From NCBI GenBank assembly GCA_002454125.1, contig DKII01000038.1, positions 2,298 to 23,251 on the forward strand: a stretch of 20,954 bases of DNA, read 5' to 3'. Source of the DNA: Novosphingobium sp. UBA6722. Its GTDB lineage: Bacteria; Pseudomonadota; Alphaproteobacteria; Sphingomonadales; Sphingomonadaceae. Positions 1-6,879 of this stretch are shown one piece after another; positions within the stretch are counted from its first letter, which is position 1; each line of letters begins with the position of its first letter. Made by a program: the position numbers and the translations under genes. The notes under the pieces are model-generated. The model made no database searches. It was not told the DNA's origin and saw only the letters and a program-made list of their open reading frames with translations.

Positions 1-13
1 AGGGGGCCGGGGG

Positions 14-901
14 GTGGTGGTGGCCCTATCGCTTGGTCTCGCTGCACCTGCATCCCCGCAGATGCATATCCCGCGCCCGCAGGCTGAGCGCGACATGGCC
101 AAGGCCTGCGCCGGGCGCGATGGCTGGGGTGATCCGGCGCCGCCCGCCCATGTCTTCGGCAACACCTGGTATATCGGAACCTGCGGCATCACCACGCTGC
201 TGGTGCAGACGCCCGGCGGCCTGGTGCTGCTCGATGGCGGCATTCCCCAGGCGGCTGACCTGGTGCTGGAGAATGTCCGCAAGCTCGGCTTCCCGGTGAA
301 GGCGATCCGCTGGATCCTGGTCAGCCACGAGCATTTCGATCATGCCGGGGCCGTCGCCGAACTTCAGCGCCGCACCGGCGCCAAGGTGATCGCCGGGCCA
401 AACCAGGCTGCGGTCCTGCGAAGCGGCCAGCCCGATCCCACCGATCCGCAGGCCCCGCTGCTGCGCAAGGAACCGATGCGGCCGGTCAAGGTGGCGAAGA
501 CCCAGCCGCATGGCACGGCGCTGGTGGCGGGCGGTGTCCACTTCACCGCCTGGGCCAACCCGGCGCATTCGCCGGGATCGACCAGCTGGACCTGGCAGCA
601 GTGCGAGGGCGCGCAGTGCCGGACCATTGCCTATGCCGACAGCACCTCGACCATCTCGGCCGACGGCTATCGCTTTGTCGACCATCCCGAGCGAGTGAAG
701 GCGATCCGCCAGGGCCTGGCGGTCATTGCCGCGCTGCCCTGCGAGATCATCGTTACCCCGCACCCTTCCGCCAGCGACCTGTTCCCGCGCCTTTCGGGCA
801 GCCAGCCACTGGTCAAGCCGGATGCCTGCGCGCTCTATGCCGCCGCTGCTGGCCAGCGCTTTGCCGAGCGGCTGGCGCGCGAAACGGTGGCGCCGAAATG
901 A
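14..901 (+). CDS. Subclass B3 metallo-beta-lactamase (5' end uncertain)
   Basis: This is a probable periplasmic zinc beta-lactamase that would hydrolyse beta-lactams, including carbapenems in known B3 enzymes. The zinc-binding signature HEHFDH lies at residues 105-110 of the 295-aa frame. A third His is in AHSPGST (H185) and the last in TPHP (H250). The segment YADSTSTISADGYRF fits the B3 subclass rather than B1/B2 or glyoxalase II. The N-terminus (VVVALSLGLAAPASPQ) looks like the hydrophobic core and cleavage region of a signal peptide. The GTG at 14 is the first start-like codon, but the frame stays open to the window edge, so the true start may lie upstream. The stop TGA overlaps the prmA ATG (ATGA), which implies translational coupling. 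The B3 assignment is firm; actual beta-lactamase activity is inferred. Confidence 0.85.
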   Translation: MVVALSLGLAAPASPQMHIPRPQAERDMAKACAGRDGWGDPAPPAHVFGNTWYIGTCGITTLLVQTPGGLVLLDGGIPQAADLVLENVRKLGFPVKAIRWILVSHEHFDHAGAVAELQRRTGAKVIAGPNQAAVLRSGQPDPTDPQAPLLRKEPMRPVKVAKTQPHGTALVAGGVHFTAWANPAHSPGSTSWTWQQCEGAQCRTIAYADSTSTISADGYRFVDHPERVKAIRQGLAVIAALPCEIIVTPHPSASDLFPRLSGSQPLVKPDACALYAAAAGQRFAERLARETVAPK

Positions 902-1854
902 CCAGCTGGAAGCTGATCGCTTTCGCCCCGCGTCCGGTGATCGAGGCCGCGCTGCTGGCGCATGAGGACGCCTGGGACTGGGATCCGGATATCGTCATCT
1001 CCGGCAGCGAGATTGCCGAGGACAAGCCCGATGACTGGCAGCTGGAAGCCTGGCTGCCGCGCAAGCCGGGCAAGGCGGACAAGGCCGCAGTGCTCGCGCT
1101 GTTCGCCGACGACCCGCCCAGCCTGACGATCGAGCAATTGCCCGAAGTCGATTGGCTGACCGCCAGCCAGAGCGGGCTGGAGCCGATCCATGCCGGCGTG
1201 TTCCACGTCCATACGCCCGAGCATCCGCCGCTGAACCAGGCCGGCCTGCGCGATTTCTGCATTCCCGCCAGCCAGGCTTTCGGGACCGGCCAGCACGCCA
1301 CCACCGCCGGCTGCCTGACCATGCTGACCCACATGAAGCGCCAGGGCGTGGTGGTGCGCAATCTGGCCGATATCGGCACCGGGACGGGCCTGCTGGCCTT
1401 TGCGGCGCTGCACCTCTGGCCGCGCGCTTTGGCGACGGCGAGCGATATCGATGCGGTCTGCCTGGACGTGGTGGCCGACAATGCCGCCGCCAATGCAGTT
1501 CCGATGGGTGCCCGCGCCGGGGAGCTGACCATGCTGGTGGCAGACGGCATGGCCCACCCGCTGCTCGATGCGCGCGGGCCCTATGACCTGATCATCGCCA
1601 ATATCCTGGCCGGGCCGCTGATCGGCCTGGCCCCCGATTTCGCGCGCCACATGGTCCCGGGCGGGCACCTGCTGCTGGCCGGCCTGCTCGAAACGCAGGA
1701 AGCCCAGGTCCGCCGCGCCGCCCGCAAGGCCGGGCTGCGGCTGGCCGCGCGGCTGGTCAATGGCGATTGGTCGATCCTGTGGCTGCGCAAGCGCAGCGGT
1801 GCCACATCGCGAACCGCCCGCCCCGGTCAGCTGCCCGACTGGGCCAGGTACTGA
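898..1854 (+). CDS. prmA: Ribosomal protein L11 methyltransferase PrmA
   Basis: This is a SAM-dependent cytoplasmic enzyme that trimethylates ribosomal protein L11. The 318-aa product has the PrmA hallmark FGTGQHATT (residues 128-136), the SAM-binding loop DIGTGTGLLAFAA (158-170), the acidic DID after the next strand (183-185) and the NILAGPL motif (235-241). The start is the ATG of the ATGA overlap with the upstream beta-lactamase gene; the open frame continues further upstream but only inside that gene. The C-terminus carries about 20 extra polar residues (RKRSGATSRTARPGQLPDWARY region) beyond the usual fold. It is probably co-transcribed with both neighbours. Confidence 0.93.
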   Translation: MTSWKLIAFAPRPVIEAALLAHEDAWDWDPDIVISGSEIAEDKPDDWQLEAWLPRKPGKADKAAVLALFADDPPSLTIEQLPEVDWLTASQSGLEPIHAGVFHVHTPEHPPLNQAGLRDFCIPASQAFGTGQHATTAGCLTMLTHMKRQGVVVRNLADIGTGTGLLAFAALHLWPRALATASDIDAVCLDVVADNAAANAVPMGARAGELTMLVADGMAHPLLDARGPYDLIIANILAGPLIGLAPDFARHMVPGGHLLLAGLLETQEAQVRRAARKAGLRLAARLVNGDWSILWLRKRSGATSRTARPGQLPDWARY

Positions 1855-1861
1855 TCCGCCA

Positions 1862-2743
1862 GTGAACCTGCGCGATTTCCTGATACTGGTCGGCATCTGC
1901 CTGATCTGGGCGACCAACAATATCGTCAGCAAGATCGTGGTGGCCGATTGGCAGGTACCGCCGCTGCTCTATGCCGCGATCCGCTTTGCGATTGTCGCGG
2001 CGGTTACCCTGCCCTGGCTGCGACCAATGCCAAAGCCCACCTGGCGGATTATCGCGGTCGGCCTGCTGATGGGCGGCGGCAGCTTTGCGCTGATGTTCGT
2101 GGCGCTGCAGACCGTCTCGCCCTCGGCGGCCGCGGTCGTCAGCCAAGCCGGGGTGCCGATCACCACGCTGCTCTCGATCCTGATCCTGGGCGAGCGGATC
2201 CACTGGCGCCGCGCGCTTGGCATTACCCTGACCCTGACAGGGGTGCTGGTGGTGGTGTGGCAGCCGGGGCTGGCGATCTCGTTCGGTCTGCTGCTGGTCC
2301 TGGCTGGGGCGGCCAGCGGCTCGCTTGGCGCGGTGCTGATGAAGCAGATGGACGATATCGCGCCGCTGCGCTTTCAGGCCTGGGTCGGGATGACCAGCGC
2401 CTTGCTGCTCACCCCGCTCAGTCTTTGGCTTGAAGCGCCGGACTGGGGCCACTTGGCGGCAGTCGGCTGGCCGTTCGTGGCAGCAGTTGTCTTTTCCGCG
2501 CTGGTCGTCTCGGTTGGGGCGCACACGCTCTTCTACGTGCTGATCGCCCGCTATGAAGCGAACCTGATCGCGCCGCTGACGCTTATCACGCCGCTGGCGA
2601 CGATCGCCCTGGGCGTGGTGATCACCAACGACCAGCTCGATACGCAGATGATTGTCGGCTCAGCCATTGCGCTGACCGGTGTGCTGATCGTCGCGCTCAG
2701 GCGGACCCGAGCCCCGATTGCCGAGGCTCAGGAGCACTCCTAA
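1862..2743 (+). CDS. DMT superfamily transporter (EamA family)
   Basis: This is an inner-membrane carrier of the drug/metabolite transporter superfamily with an unknown substrate, probably exporting small metabolites. The 293-aa protein is almost wholly hydrophobic and shows about ten membrane segments in two EamA repeats. The first repeat begins LRDFLILVGICLIWATNN; the second follows the central turn near KQMDDIAP. The start is taken as the GTG 7 nt after the prmA stop. It gives the usual family length, whereas the longer frame only extends into prmA. No strong Shine-Dalgarno sequence is visible, so translation may be coupled to prmA. It converges on the Flp pilin gene 18 bp away. Confidence 0.85.
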   Translation: MNLRDFLILVGICLIWATNNIVSKIVVADWQVPPLLYAAIRFAIVAAVTLPWLRPMPKPTWRIIAVGLLMGGGSFALMFVALQTVSPSAAAVVSQAGVPITTLLSILILGERIHWRRALGITLTLTGVLVVVWQPGLAISFGLLLVLAGAASGSLGAVLMKQMDDIAPLRFQAWVGMTSALLLTPLSLWLEAPDWGHLAAVGWPFVAAVVFSALVVSVGAHTLFYVLIARYEANLIAPLTLITPLATIALGVVITNDQLDTQMIVGSAIALTGVLIVALRRTRAPIAEAQEHS

Positions 2744-2761
2744 TCGCCGCAGTTACCTGGC

Positions 2762-2935
2762 TTAGCGGGCGGCTTCGCTGTACTTCTGCGCGGTGGTGGA
2801 GAACGAGTTGGTGACCTCGTTGCCAAGCCCGCTCAGCGCGCCAAACATCGCGATCACCATCAGGCCCAGAATCAGGCCCAGTTCTACCGCAGCAGCACCG
2901 CGCTCATCGCGCAGCAGTTTCCGAAAAAGCGACAT
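2762..2935 (-). CDS. Flp/Fap-type pilin subunit (orphan)
   Basis: This is a small prepilin of the tight-adherence (Flp) type IVb pilus. The 57-aa product begins MSLFRKLLRDERGAAAVELG, which is the classic short basic leader, the prepilin peptidase site G|AAAVEL and then one hydrophobic helix. The usual family motif has Tyr after Glu (EY); here it is Leu. The chosen ATG at 2935 has a good ribosome-binding site (GAGAAGGGG, about 7 nt upstream), whereas a start 33 nt further upstream would add an untypical leader. No tad assembly genes are in the window, so secretion would depend on machinery elsewhere. Confidence 0.85.
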   Translation of the reverse strand: MSLFRKLLRDERGAAAVELGLILGLMVIAMFGALSGLGNEVTNSFSTTAQKYSEAAR

Positions 2936-2978
2936 AAGCAACCCCTTCTCAATGGCCGAAGCCAGCAAGTGACGGGGA

Positions 2979-3010
2979 GTATTACGCTTTTCGCGTTAAG
3001 GAGAAGTTAG
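2979..3010 (-). promoter_or_regulatory. Candidate CtrA-type promoter of the Flp pilin gene
   Basis: Plus-strand TTAA (2996-2999), seven bases, then TTAG (3007-3010) matches 7 of 8 positions of the CtrA full site TTAA-N7-TTAA. A -10-like TAATAC is read on the minus strand at 2984-2979. The site is about 60 bp upstream of the pilin ATG. In Caulobacter the Flp pilin gene pilA is a known CtrA target. The sequence match is direct; binding is inferred. Confidence 0.35.
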
Positions 3011-3025
3011 CCATGCTACGGGTTT

Positions 3026-3121
3026 TTACGGGGCCACGCGGACAATCTCTGCCCAGGCAGCCTCGTTAATCACCCTGATACCAAGGTTCTGCGCCTTCCT
3101 GAATTTTGAACCAACGCCCAG
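3026..3121 (-). pseudogene. Degenerate remnant of a ligA 3' end (BRCT tail)
   Basis: Read on the minus strand, this stretch encodes GVGSKFRKAQNLGI and then RVINEAAWAEIVRVAP before a TAA stop at 3028-3026. It aligns without gaps to the last 31 residues of the intact LigA encoded nearby (GAGSKLKKAQELGI, EVIDEAGWAEIVKAAG), with about 20 identities. Most nucleotide differences are at third codon positions, so the copy diverged while coding was under selection. There is no start codon, a TGA closes the frame about 15 codons upstream of the match, and no further BRCT similarity is seen. It is a remnant of a duplicated or second ligA, or the tail of another BRCT protein. Confidence 0.7.
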
Positions 3122-3192
3122 CCGCTCGCCTGGGCCGCAGGCCGGACAGCATCAATAGGGCTTGCTTAACCCCTGGCGGCTATAGCGGCGGC

Positions 3193-3573
3193 ATGGGCTT
3201 TCAACCGCCAAACCGCCCCGCGATGGGTCACCGCACCTTCAACCGCTTGCGCCTGGGCGTTTCGGCGGCATTGATCCTGACCCACGAGAAGCGCGCGTGC
3301 CTGATCGACGATATCTCCTTGACCGGGGCGCGTCTCAGAATTGATCGCCCGCTAGCCACAGGCCAATCGCTGGTGCTGAGTTTCCATGAACTCGCGCTGT
3401 TCAGCACTGTGATGTGGGTGCGCGGGGGCGAATGCGGGCTCCGCTTCGACCAGCCGCTTGAGTTGGAAGACATGAAGGGCATGCTGTGGATCAAGGAAAA
3501 CCGCGCGCTCTACGATCGGATTTGCAAAGCTGGCCCGGCAATGAACTGGGCTGAGGGGATCGGCGAAAATTGA
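3193..3573 (+). CDS. PilZ domain protein
   Basis: This is a probable cyclic-di-GMP binding adaptor made of a single PilZ domain (126 aa). The two signature elements are visible: the Arg-rich N-terminal motif (RTFNRLR) and IDDISLTGARL, matching D/N-x-S-x-x-G about 20 residues later, followed by the beta-barrel strands. The start is set at the ATG giving MGFQPPNRPAMGHRTFNR. Codons upstream overlap the ligA remnant and carry no domain. Another ATG at MGHRTF is possible. The gene converges on ligA with a 77-bp gap holding no obvious feature. A diguanylate cyclase gene lies about 14 kb away, but a direct link is only speculative. Confidence 0.75.
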   Translation: MGFQPPNRPAMGHRTFNRLRLGVSAALILTHEKRACLIDDISLTGARLRIDRPLATGQSLVLSFHELALFSTVMWVRGGECGLRFDQPLELEDMKGMLWIKENRALYDRICKAGPAMNWAEGIGEN

Positions 3574-3650
3574 AGCGGACAGCAACCGATCCCGTGTCAC
3601 CGATTGGCGCTGGGTCGGCTGCCGGGCGAGCGGGAAGCCGCGAACTAGCC

Positions 3651-5717
3651 CTAACCCGCGGCTTTGACGATTTCCGCCCAGCCAGCTTCGTCAATCACCT
3701 CGATACCTAGCTCTTGCGCCTTCTTGAGCTTTGACCCGGCACCCGGCCCGGCCACCACCAGGTCGGTCTTGGCCGAAACCGATCCCGCCGCCTTGGCCCC
3801 CAACCGCTCCGCCTGGGCTTTCGCCTCATCCCGGCTCATCGTTTCGAGCGCACCGGTGAAGACCACGGTCTTGCCGGCCACGGCGCTGTCCTTTGTCTCG
3901 ACGACGTATGGCGGCGGGCTGACTTCGGAGAGCAGGTCTTCCCACACCGCCACGTTGTGCGGTTCGTGGAAGAAGTCGCCCAGCGCCTCCGCCACCGCCG
4001 GGCCGATCCCGTCGATACCGGTCAATTCGGCCAGCGCCTCAGCATCGCCGCCGTGCGCGGCCTCGGCAACCGTGCGCAGGGCTTCCAGCGTGGTGAAGCG
4101 CTTCAGCAGGTCGCGCGCGGTCACCGCGCCGACATGGCGGATGCCGAGGCCAAACAGCAGCCGCGCGGCATCGGGTGCGCGCTTGGCTTCGATCGCTGCC
4201 AACAGGTTGTCCACAGACTTATCCTGCCAGCCCTCGCGACCGACGATCTCGCTGCGGCGCGCCTTTAGCCGGAAGATATCAGCCGGACTTTCCAGCCAGC
4301 CGAGCCCGAAGAACTCGATGATCGTCTTCTCGCCCAGCCCCTCGATATCCAGCGCGGCGCGGCTGACGAAGTGCTTGAGCCGTTCGACCCGCTGCGCCGG
4401 ACAGATCAGCCCGCCGGTGCAGCGCACGTCAACCTCGCCCTCTTCGGCAACGGCTTCGCTGGCGCACTCGGGGCAGTGATCGGGGAAGGCATAGGCCGCG
4501 CGCGGCACCTCGCGGGTCAGGTTCTCAACCACCTGCGGGATCACGTCACCGGCGCGTTGCAGCACCACCCGGTCCCCCACGCGCAGGCCCAGCCGGGCAA
4601 TCTCGTCACGGTTGTGGAGCGTGACATTGGCCACCACCACCCCGCCCACCGTGACCGGTTTCAGGCGCCCGACCGGGGTCAGCTTGCCGGTCCGGCCGAC
4701 CTGGATGTCGATCGCTTCCAGCGTCGTTTCGGCGCGTTCGGCCGGGAACTTGTGGGCAATCCCCCAGCGCGGCGCCTTGGCGACAAAGCCCAGCCGCTCC
4801 TGCCAGTCGAGCCGATCAACCTTGTAGACCACGCCGTCGATATCATAAGGCAGATCAGCGCGTTGATGCTCGATGCTGCGATAATGGCTCAACATCGCCT
4901 CGACGGTTTCGCACCGCACCAGCAGCGGTGAGACTGGCACGCCCCAAGCCGCAATTGCCGCCATCACTTCGCTTTGGGTGTCGCCCGGCACTGCCGAAGC
5001 CGCGCCCCAACCATGCGCCAGGAAGCGTAATGGGCGCGCCGCGGTAACCGTTGCGTCCTTCTGCCGCAGCGACCCGGCGGCGGCATTGCGCGGGTTGGCA
5101 AAGACCTTGTCCCCGCGCGCCTCCTGCGCGGCATTGAGCGCCACGAAATCGGCCTTGGCCATATAGACCTCACCGCGGATCTCGAAGACTTCGGGCACCG
5201 CGCCCTGCAGCACCTGCGGAATGTCCGCGATGGTGGCGACGTTCGGCGTCACGTCTTCGCCCACCTGCCCATCGCCCCGGGTCGCCGCCCGCACGAGCTT
5301 GCCGTGCTCATAGCGCAGCGAGCAAGACAGCCCGTCGATCTTGTCCTCGGCGGTCATCGCCACTGCGGCATCGTCGGGCAGGTTAAGATAGCGCCGCACC
5401 CGCGCGACGAAATCGGCCACGTCCTCGTCCGCAAAGGCGTTGTCGAGGCTCATCATCCGCACTTCGTGGGTGACCTTGGCCAGTGGCGAGGCGGCGACCT
5501 CGTGCCCGACCTGGCGGCGCGGGCTGTCGGGCCGGATCAGGTGCGGAAAGGCCGCTTCCAGCTCGGCATTGCGGCGCACGAGTGCGTCATAGTCCGCGTC
5601 GGAAATCTCCGGCGCATCCTCAGCGTGATAGCGCTTGTTATGATAGGCGATCTGCTTCGCCAGCCGCATCAGTTCATTGGCGGCGTCCGCTTCGGAAAGG
5701 TCTAAGGGCTGCGTCAT
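3651..5717 (-). CDS. ligA: NAD-dependent DNA ligase LigA
   Basis: This enzyme seals nicks during replication and repair using NAD+. The 688-aa protein shows the full domain order: the Ia domain with the YHxxDAPxxSDxxYD pattern (residues 30-43), the adenylation domain with catalytic Lys126 in KIDG, the OB fold, a four-Cys zinc site (C415, C418, C433, C439), helix-hairpin-helix repeats and a C-terminal BRCT domain (about 605-688). The ATG overlaps the stop of the upstream DUF559 frame (ATGA). The purine-rich sequence before the start comes from the palindrome of the adjacent inverted repeat. It is the last gene of the recN-led operon. A degenerate copy of its 3' end lies at 3026-3121. Confidence 0.97.
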   Translation of the reverse strand: MTQPLDLSEADAANELMRLAKQIAYHNKRYHAEDAPEISDADYDALVRRNAELEAAFPHLIRPDSPRRQVGHEVAASPLAKVTHEVRMMSLDNAFADEDVADFVARVRRYLNLPDDAAVAMTAEDKIDGLSCSLRYEHGKLVRAATRGDGQVGEDVTPNVATIADIPQVLQGAVPEVFEIRGEVYMAKADFVALNAAQEARGDKVFANPRNAAAGSLRQKDATVTAARPLRFLAHGWGAASAVPGDTQSEVMAAIAAWGVPVSPLLVRCETVEAMLSHYRSIEHQRADLPYDIDGVVYKVDRLDWQERLGFVAKAPRWGIAHKFPAERAETTLEAIDIQVGRTGKLTPVGRLKPVTVGGVVVANVTLHNRDEIARLGLRVGDRVVLQRAGDVIPQVVENLTREVPRAAYAFPDHCPECASEAVAEEGEVDVRCTGGLICPAQRVERLKHFVSRAALDIEGLGEKTIIEFFGLGWLESPADIFRLKARRSEIVGREGWQDKSVDNLLAAIEAKRAPDAARLLFGLGIRHVGAVTARDLLKRFTTLEALRTVAEAAHGGDAEALAELTGIDGIGPAVAEALGDFFHEPHNVAVWEDLLSEVSPPPYVVETKDSAVAGKTVVFTGALETMSRDEAKAQAERLGAKAAGSVSAKTDLVVAGPGAGSKLKKAQELGIEVIDEAGWAEIVKAAG

Positions 5718-6094
5718 GGTTCTCGCTCCCCCTCCTCTTCAGAGGAGGGGGTTGGGGGGTGGTGATCGCATCGTTTCAACCAGCGATCGGGCTGACGTTC
5801 AAGCGCCTTCTCTAGTGCGGTCAGAACGCCATCCAGATTTCGCATCACCTCATCATTCGAGAAGCGCACTACAGCATATCCATGGTCTCGCTCCATCCGG
5901 CGATCGCGAGCAATATCACTGTTGGAATCGTGGGTGTCGCCATCAATTTCGATGACCAGGCCTTTGGCTGGACAAAAGAAATCGACAATCCGATTGCCGA
6001 TCACAGCCTGCCGCCGGAACTTGAATCCACGGAATCGACTGTCGCGCAGCTCCATCCAGATTCTGCGTTCAGGTTCAGGCATGTTGCGGCGCAT
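5714..6094 (-). CDS. DUF559 endonuclease-like protein, inside inverted repeats
   Basis: This is a small protein of the DUF559 family, which has a Vsr-like PD-(D/E)XK nuclease fold; the cellular role is unknown. Counted from the chosen ATG it has 126 aa. It contains MRRNMPEPERRIW (putative first acidic residue E9), FRGFKFRRQAVIGNRIVDFF (D38), LVIEIDGDTH (E49, H55) and YAVVRFSNDEV. The start is uncertain: the frame is open to a GTG at 6193 that overlaps the GNAT stop, adding 33 residues of which PSSSEEGVGGGGS is the translated right inverted repeat. Likewise the C-terminal HHPPTPSSEEEG is the translated left repeat. The stop overlaps the ligA ATG. The core domain is intact, so it is probably expressed from the recN operon. 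Confidence 0.85.
   Translation of the reverse strand: MRRNMPEPERRIWMELRDSRFRGFKFRRQAVIGNRIVDFFCPAKGLVIEIDGDTHDSNSDIARDRRMERDHGYAVVRFSNDEVMRNLDGVLTALEKALERQPDRWLKRCDHHPPTPSSEEEGEREP
5728..5764. repeat. Left inverted repeat of the DUF559 cassette, with palindrome
   Basis: Positions 5728-5751 are a perfect palindrome with arms CCCCCTCCTCT and AGAGGAGGGGG around TC, followed by TTGGGGGGTGGTG. The whole unit is the reverse complement of the copy at 6132-6168 apart from one C/G in a homopolymer run. It begins 10 bp upstream of the ligA ATG. Confidence 0.9.
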
Positions 6095-6131
6095 TTGCGC
6101 AGCCCGATTGAGCAAGCCCTGGCGCGTCGAA

Positions 6132-6168
6132 CCACCACCCCCAACCCCCTCCTCTGAAGAGGAGGGGG
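6132..6168. repeat. Right inverted repeat of the DUF559 cassette, with palindrome
   Basis: Positions 6145-6168 are a perfect palindrome with arms CCCCCTCCTCT and AGAGGAGGGGG around GA, preceded by CCACCACCCCCAA. It mirrors the unit at 5728-5764. Sequences outside and inside the pair do not match, so the repeat boundaries are sharp. Confidence 0.9.
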
Positions 6169-6189
6169 CTTTGCCAGATGCCGGGCTGT

Positions 6190-6879
6190 TCACGCCAGCG
6201 CCAGCACGGTCGCCACCATCTCGCGCGCGGCACGGAAGCCAAGTGATTCATAGAGCCGTATCGCGCTGGCATTGCCGGCGTAGGAATGAAGATAGGGCAC
6301 ATCGCCGCGCGCGATCTGGCCCGCCATCACCTGGCGGATCAGTGCACCGGCGAGACCCCGCCCGCGCTGGTCGGGCCAGGTGCAGACACCGCTCACTTCG
6401 GCCAGGCCCGGCGCGGGCCGCATCCGTTCGCCCGCCATGGCCAGCAGTCGTCCGTCCTCGCGCAGGCCCCAGAACTGGCCGTACTGGTGCGTCAGTGGGC
6501 CCCATGGACCGGGTTCGGTTGCGAGCGCGAGGTCAGTCATTTCGGCCACATCGTCCGCGCCAAGCGCCACGAAGGGGCCGTCTTCCGCGCGCAGCGGTGC
6601 GGGATTGTCGGCCACCATTTGCAACAGCGGCGCAACCCGGACCACCCGCGTGCCGGCCGGGGCCGGCCATTCTTCGCGCTCGACCAGCCAGATCGTATCG
6701 TCAGGTCCAGCCAGGGTGGCCGCCAGCGCCGCCTGTGCCTCGTCTGACTGGTCACGCGCCGCCGCGAAGGGGCCATAGCGCGGATCGATCCGCACCGCCG
6801 CGCCGGTCGCGACGGCCAGACCGGCCTGCGGCCCGGTCAGCATCGACCAGACCGGGCGTTCGAGCGCCGGGTTGTTCAC
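6190..6879 (-). CDS. GNAT family N-acetyltransferase
   Basis: This is a probable acetyl-CoA-dependent N-acetyltransferase of 229 aa with unknown substrate. The C-terminal half has the GNAT fold: the motif A acetyl-CoA loop QRGRGLAG (171-178) after the strand EVSGVCTWPD, then motif B NASAIRLYESLGF (203-215). The N-terminal half is diverged, as in FR47-like members. The start is the GTG that overlaps the recN stop TGA (GTGA). Its own stop overlaps a GTG of the DUF559 frame, so the gene sits in a chain of coupled cistrons. Its position between recN and ligA does not reveal a substrate. Confidence 0.85.
   Translation of the reverse strand: MNNPALERPVWSMLTGPQAGLAVATGAAVRIDPRYGPFAAARDQSDEAQAALAATLAGPDDTIWLVEREEWPAPAGTRVVRVAPLLQMVADNPAPLRAEDGPFVALGADDVAEMTDLALATEPGPWGPLTHQYGQFWGLREDGRLLAMAGERMRPAPGLAEVSGVCTWPDQRGRGLAGALIRQVMAGQIARGDVPYLHSYAGNASAIRLYESLGFRAAREMVATVLALA

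Larger units (their letters stand above)
5728..6168. mobile_element. Putative DUF559/palindrome cassette (441 bp)
   Basis: A DUF559 gene is framed by 36-37 bp near-identical inverted repeats, each containing a perfect 24-bp palindrome. The cassette lies between the GNAT and ligA genes of the recN operon and keeps an open frame through both repeats. No target-site duplication is visible. Repeated palindromes tied to a small nuclease-like gene resemble REP/RAYT arrangements, but DUF559 is not a RAYT transposase. Mobility is inferred from structure only. Confidence 0.5.

Noticed and set aside
835..1932. Minus-strand open frame antisense to prmA
   Set aside because: Gln/Arg/Gly-rich composition typical of a shadow frame; prmA motifs are unambiguous on the plus strand.
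2744..2761. Terminator between the DMT transporter and Flp pilin genes
   Set aside because: The 18-bp gap has no inverted repeat.
3106..3192. Upstream extension of the PilZ protein
   Set aside because: These codons overlap the ligA remnant on the other strand and carry no PilZ sequence; the ATG at 3193 is sufficient.
5728..6168. Classical insertion sequence
   Set aside because: The inverted repeats surround a DUF559 gene, not a DDE or tyrosine transposase, and no target-site duplication is visible.
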